From assembly GCA_031772625.1 (NCBI GenBank), contig CM062815.1, positions 921,608,582 through 921,672,581 of the forward strand: a stretch of 64,000 nt of DNA, given 5' to 3'. Every line of letters begins with the position of its first letter. The first letter of the stretch is position 1. The notes beneath the pieces are model-generated. The model was given only the letters and a program-made list of their open reading frames with translations. It was not told the DNA's origin and did not search any database. Source of the DNA: Pinus tabuliformis (Eukaryota > Streptophyta > Pinopsida > Pinales > Pinaceae). Of this stretch, positions 59,806-64,000 are shown in pieces. Position numbers and translations under genes: made by a program.

Positions 59806-61930
59806 ATATTTTGTCGGCTTCGAGGATAGTTCCTAACTCATGTCAACCTCGTTAAAAAATGAAATAAAGAGTCCTGAGGACGGTTCTAATCTTGTGTCAA
59901 CCTCATTAAAAAATGAAACAAATCCCCGAGGTAAACCTTCATTCCAACCACCAAGATGAATGCAATGAAGCTTGGGGGGCACCCTCCTTTGACATGCGTC
60001 ATTATGATGCTGGGGGCATGCAAAAGAATCGAGCAGTTTTTGTGCAGAAGTTCATGCTCGTTAAAAAATAAACGTAAATTGTGAGCAATCTTTCCCTAGC
60101 AGTTCAAGCTCATCCAAAAAAAAATGAACCGGTAAACAACCTCGAGAAATGTAACCTTTGAAAGCCATATTAAAAGCCCTTGGTCGTGTTTATATGCCAT
60201 CATCTCCATCCGTTCATTTGGCCAATCGTTCACCTCCATATGTTTGTTTACCCATTTTGAGGAATAGCTGCGAAGAGTGATTTCACTTAGCCATCCTTGT
60301 GACGCTGCCGTGATTGGAGAATTCCAACCTGTACCTGGAATCTGCTGCTATCCCTGTTCATCACTCGTTCCTCAAAAGACGAGTCTTCTTTGAGCTCTTT
60401 TCACTGACTCGTAAAATATGAAAAGTTTGACGAGTTTTGGCCTTCCAGCTCGTTAAAGCTACCGGAAAGCTATCCCTCCTCTAGATTTTAATCTTTTTGG
60501 ACCTGAGGGATTATTGCACAAAAAGATCGAGCGCTTGTTTTGTTCGGCTCGTTAAAGCAACCGAAAATTTATCCCTTCTGTATTGTTTTATACTTTTTCG
60601 GACTTAAGGGATTAGATGACGAAAAAGGAATTTTGGAGTTAACTTTTCGTGCCTTTTCAGACTCTCTAAAAATGAAAAGGACCGAGTTTTCCTTGTCGTT
60701 AGACTCGTTAAAATGATTAAATAGCGACAAACTTGTCTTTAGACGAGAACGAGTTTCCCTATCGCTAAGCTCGTTAAATCATAGCGATGGGCTTGCCCGA
60801 AGGGCAGGTTATAGAACAAGCATATGTTATCCTCCTCAAGCTTGACAAAAATAAAGAGGTACTGGTCAGAAATGACTGGGGAAAAATTGGGAGAACATCA
60901 AAGCTTAATGGTAGCAAGTCGCTCTTGAACATGACACTTTTCCTCCGTTCCACATCGGGTTGGGTTGTTTCATTCACCGGTCTCATCACCATGGTCTTCG
61001 CCAAACCGTCCACATTTGGGGTAATGCTACCGATCCATCGCATCAGTGTCGTTATATGTTCAAGAGAGGTCATTCTGAAAGTGTCAACCGTGTCCCATCC
61101 ACTGCCATACATTATCCTTCATCCATTCATGATCGCCACCCTGAATCATATGTCACAGTTTGTTTTCACCTCCACTAAAATCATTAGCTCCGTTCTGTGT
61201 CATTGATGTGGGATTCATTAAGGCCCTCCTTTGACGGATCGCTTCTTGTCGACTTCAGCTCATTATCCAAGAAGTTGGTCTAGGAACACCCCCATCAGTA
61301 CTTTGAAGCTTGCATGCCTCAATGGCAAGTTTCTCACTTCCGGCGACAGGTATACATCAATGACCTTCGACCAGAAGATTTTGCGTGGCGTTCGACGCCA
61401 AGTCCTTTATTCACGCCACGTGAATTGTACTGCAGTACCTTGAGGGTCATTAGAATTATCGGTGATTCCTCTCGCGCTTGTTAACGGTTTTCATCATTGA
61501 CCGGTAATCAAGCGACGTCTTTCCATGTTCGACTTCAGCGCAATTCTCACATGGATCGACTTGTACTTAGAGTGAAGATCGAACGAGTTTGAAGACCCCG
61601 GATCTAGTTTCATCCATCCGGGCTGCGATATATATTCAGGCAATATAAAAGCATTTGTCATGTACATCATTGCAGCAGATGATCATCCTATTCAAAGGAT
61701 GATAATTTCAGCAGAGAATTATCAGTCTACTATCAGACGATCGTCTGTTCTATGTACCAAAATGTATTTATAAAGCTGAGCATGGGAATGCCCGCCTCAG
61801 CTAGATCATGAAAACAGAATGAAAAATAATGTATTGTATTGTATTGTATTACAGGGCGCCTCCTCAGCACGGGAATGAACTTCGGACCCTCTAGATAAAG
61901 CATTTCACCCGATAAATGGCCTCATACTTT
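59806..61930 (+). other. Element D 3' region with hairpins and a 99-bp tandem repeat
   Basis: No polymerase motif. The motif CTCGTTAAA and close variants recur (59850, 60059, 60449, 60548, 60704 and 60771, with a variant at 59908). Hairpins lie at 60397-60425, 60491-60527, 60593-60627 and 60652-60680. Two tandem units of 99 bp begin gctcgttaaagc at 60448 and 60547. Tandem repeats in the 3' untranslated part are known in Tat/Ogre elements. Confidence 0.7.
60774..61112 (-). other. Antisense open frame in element D's 3' region
   Basis: A 112-residue minus frame (MYGSGWDTVDTFRMTSLEHI at its start) overlaps a 139-residue plus frame (60787-61206) over the same bases. Some Tat-type elements are known to carry extra ORFs, including antisense ones, between the coding region and the 3' LTR. 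Neither frame matches a family I know, and either may be chance. Confidence 0.25.
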
Positions 61931-61940
61931 AGGGGGCAAC
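61931..61940 (+). other. Element D polypurine tract
   Basis: AGGGGGCAAC directly before the 3' LTR, preceded by cttt. This is the usual position and composition for the plus-strand primer. Confidence 0.8.
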
Positions 61941-63003
61941 TGTTATAGACATTTTTGTGCCTCGCAGCATGGAGCATGAAATGTCAATAATTACAGGGAT
62001 CCTCAGTCCCTAAACATGTTGTTCTTACCCCTAGAAGAACAAGGTCAGCAAACCACAGCACTTCCCATCAGTTCTCCACCTGAAAACACTTAAAAACAGG
62101 CTATTTTTGGATCATGTCAGCTGCTCCACTGAGCAACTGTGCTGAATGTCAACTGCTCCTCCTTGTACTTGCGCTGAAAGTCAACTCCAATGAAGGCTAC
62201 CTGCGCTGGGCGAGATTGGCCAAGTGGCACAGTCATTCTGCAAGGTGTCAATTGCCCAGGAAGCTTCCAAACTGACACTTGGTTCAAGAGATTCGCCCTG
62301 TGATGAGTAAGAGGTACTTGATCTCCATGTGTAAGCAAGGATCTCCAAGTGGACTCAAGAACTGAAGTTTAACTAAAGTGGGAGAGGACACTAGTCAGCT
62401 TTATGCCAGCCTCAAGCTGACTCATCCTTTCTCCAAATCTCCTATATATAGAGCTCTTCTATGAGGTCTAAGGGGGCTGGAATTTTGTGCAAAGCAAGGA
62501 AGTGCTGTTGGTTTACAGTTAGAGCTATTGGGTGATTGCTTTTATAGAGGTGAAGAGGAGATTTCTTGCTGCTGGGGAGGTGCTGCTGGATTGGAGCCAT
62601 TGATGGTTGTAACCTTCTCAGAACCTTTTACTTCTATCAATAAAGCTTTGTATGTTCTCCTATATACTTGTATTGCATTGTTGTATTGTATTTACTTGTA
62701 TATCTGATTCACTCTAATCCATGCATCAATTATGAGTACATGTTTCTTGTAGTTTCCCTCTCTTGTTTGTGCAGGATCTTTGTGTAGCTGGGCCGGCAAG
62801 GGAACAAGGAGCTGGGAGCAAGGGACGAAGAAGAGAAGACAAGATCGACAAAAGCGAAGGATATCGGTTGGTCAATCTTTTCTTCCTTCTCTATACTTTC
62901 ATAAAGGAAAATATTAAAGCTTTTCTTTCAGTTGTTGCTAAGGAACTATCGCCCTTAGAGTAGGGATAGGGTCATTCCGAGTCGGATACTTTTCCCCACA
63001 ACA
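61941..63003 (+). repeat. Element D 3' LTR
   Basis: 1063 bp, colinear with 54108-55170 without indels, with about ten substitutions. TATA box copy at 62443-62450 and AATAAA copy at 62639-62644. Confidence 0.95.
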
Positions 63004-63008
63004 TGTGT

Positions 63009-63430
63009 TATATTATTTCCACGACTAGTGTCATGTGATGTACGTTGCATCCATCGCAATGGGGAGGGGTCACAAGGGGGGCAATAGCCCCCCCTACCGG
63101 GGGCTTTGCAGGTGGGCGGTAGCTCCCCTACATAAGGTTCGGGGCAGCACCCTAGATTTATTTATTTATTTTTTATGCGGACCCAAGGATGGGGGGAAGA
63201 CCCAAAGATGGTGGGAGAACCTACCCATGGTTTTGTGCATGGGTTTTGCACATGGTTTTGGGCATGATGGTTTTATTCCCATTGTATTTTGTAGATTCGG
63301 TCAAGGGAACTACTGTTATGTTCTAATCCAGGTTTATGGATTGGGGTGGTTTATGAATGCTTCAACATGTATATATATGTATTGTAACATTGAAAAGAAT
63401 ATAATGAAAAAATCAATTTGGTAGTCCCGG
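63009..63430 (+). other. GC-rich LTR-like patch
   Basis: It has G/C runs (gggggcaatagccccccc and ccgggggctttgcagg) like those in the solo LTR near 9660-9740. A transcript-end-like stretch (tgtattgtaacattgaaaa, then aatataatgaaaaaatcaa) follows near 63380-63415. It resembles the U3/R part of a plant LTR, cut or displaced by the element D insertion. No edges were found. A 129-codon plus frame (63035-63424) across it is not recognisable. Confidence 0.3.
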
Positions 63431-64000
63431 TTTTGGGATCCAGTGGAAATATCCATTTATATTTGTTTTATATTCTTTCCATTGTATATTTTTCTATTTT
63501 AAGAATTCATTTGCATGTAGTTTTTTTACAGGGTTAAAATCTACAAAAGGGACATCTACTAACTCTAACGCCCACACAAGAAGTCCCCAGGAAACTCATA
63601 AAATATCTAGAAATTACATCACTCCTGGAGTGCTAATATGCACTTGGAGATTGTCAAGCCACATCCATCCAAAACCCTACATCATTGATAGCCAACAGAT
63701 ATGAAAAGAACCCAACAAAGTTTGCACAAAAACACCATCTTCTTCCACAAAAGACATGTATGTCGCATACATCCATTAACAAATAACATAAGAAATATAT
63801 GAGATAACTAGAGTCCCAATGATACGTTCCAAAAACACCCCATAAAACATAGGGTCACGACTAATATAGGCAACCATTATTCGAATACCAAGAGGCTAGC
63901 ATGAAACACGCAAAGGACAAAACTAGAAGTATAAGAAAATCCTCAGGCTACGCTAGTCACCAGCCATATTCACTGATCATTGTTGGGTGACGAAATATTA
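63431..64000. other. No gene seen
   Basis: Mixed-composition DNA to the end of the window, with no convincing frame, repeat or RNA gene. Confidence 0.45.

Larger units (their letters stand above)
54108..63003 (+). mobile_element. Element D: young non-autonomous Ty3/gypsy element (gag and protease only)
   Basis: An 8896-bp element with two 1063-bp LTRs (54108-55170 and 61941-63003). The repeat tgtgt lies on both sides (54103-54107 and 63004-63008). A primer site starts three bases after the 5' LTR and a polypurine tract directly precedes the 3' LTR. Inside are a 1.7-kb leader, gag, a protease-like region, and 2.1 kb of mostly non-coding DNA. No reverse transcriptase, RNase H or integrase motif is visible, so it would need another element's enzymes. 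The LTRs differ at about ten of 1063 sites (about 1%), which makes it the youngest element here. At rates from about 1e-9 to 1.3e-8 per site per year that would be some 0.4-5 million years. The primer site suggests the Tat/Ogre group (inference). The structure is whole and the coding part has about one break. Confidence 0.92.

Overview
This window reads as nuclear DNA of a seed plant, with a gymnosperm (conifer-like) genome as the best guess. It is AT-rich and gene-poor, and it is dominated by old and young LTR retrotransposons, LINE remnants and tandem repeats. The plant assignment rests on the tRNA-iMet primer sites of the copia elements, a DUF4283-type LINE ORF1 and the Tat-like primer site of the gypsy element. 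The conifer guess rests only on general resemblance and is inference. I found no intact host gene, no tRNA or rRNA gene that I could recognise, and no CRISPR or prokaryotic feature.

Layout. Bases 1-3244 are AT-rich and geneless, with a few short tandem repeats. Bases 3245-17243 hold a Sirevirus-like Ty1/copia element (called A) on the minus strand. Its LTRs are 1.8 kb and it is flanked by the 5-bp repeat atttc. A second copia element (B, 12893-17121, also minus, gag and protease only) lies inside A's right-hand LTR. A 603-bp solo LTR (9237-9839) lies inside A's gag. Bases 19060 to about 24000 hold element C, an older and badly decayed relative of A on the plus strand, without its 5' end. A transposon-like protein relic follows on the minus strand at 25.2-26.2 kb, with a GCAGCGCC-type minisatellite beside it.

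Bases 28.8-37.3 kb hold a diverged pair of non-coding duplicated segments. In the second copy a stretch present once in the first has grown into a multi-level tandem array (35.2-37.3 kb). Bases 37.3-54.1 kb are mostly AT-rich, with an unidentified coding relic (40.7-42.2 kb, minus), a broken DUF4283 LINE ORF1 (43.5-44.7 kb, plus), several minisatellites and a 27-unit GA microsatellite.

Bases 54108-63003 hold element D, a young Ty3/gypsy element of 8.9 kb with two 1063-bp LTRs that differ at about ten sites, and with the repeat tgtgt on both sides. It encodes gag and a protease-like region but no reverse transcriptase, RNase H or integrase that I can see, so it would need enzymes from another element. 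Its non-coding flanks carry a recurring hairpin family. The last kilobase contains a GC-rich LTR-like patch and then nothing recognisable.

The most interesting signals are structural: palindromic TATACGC modules repeated through the LTRs of element A, the hairpin family in element D, and the polarised growth of the 35-37 kb tandem array.
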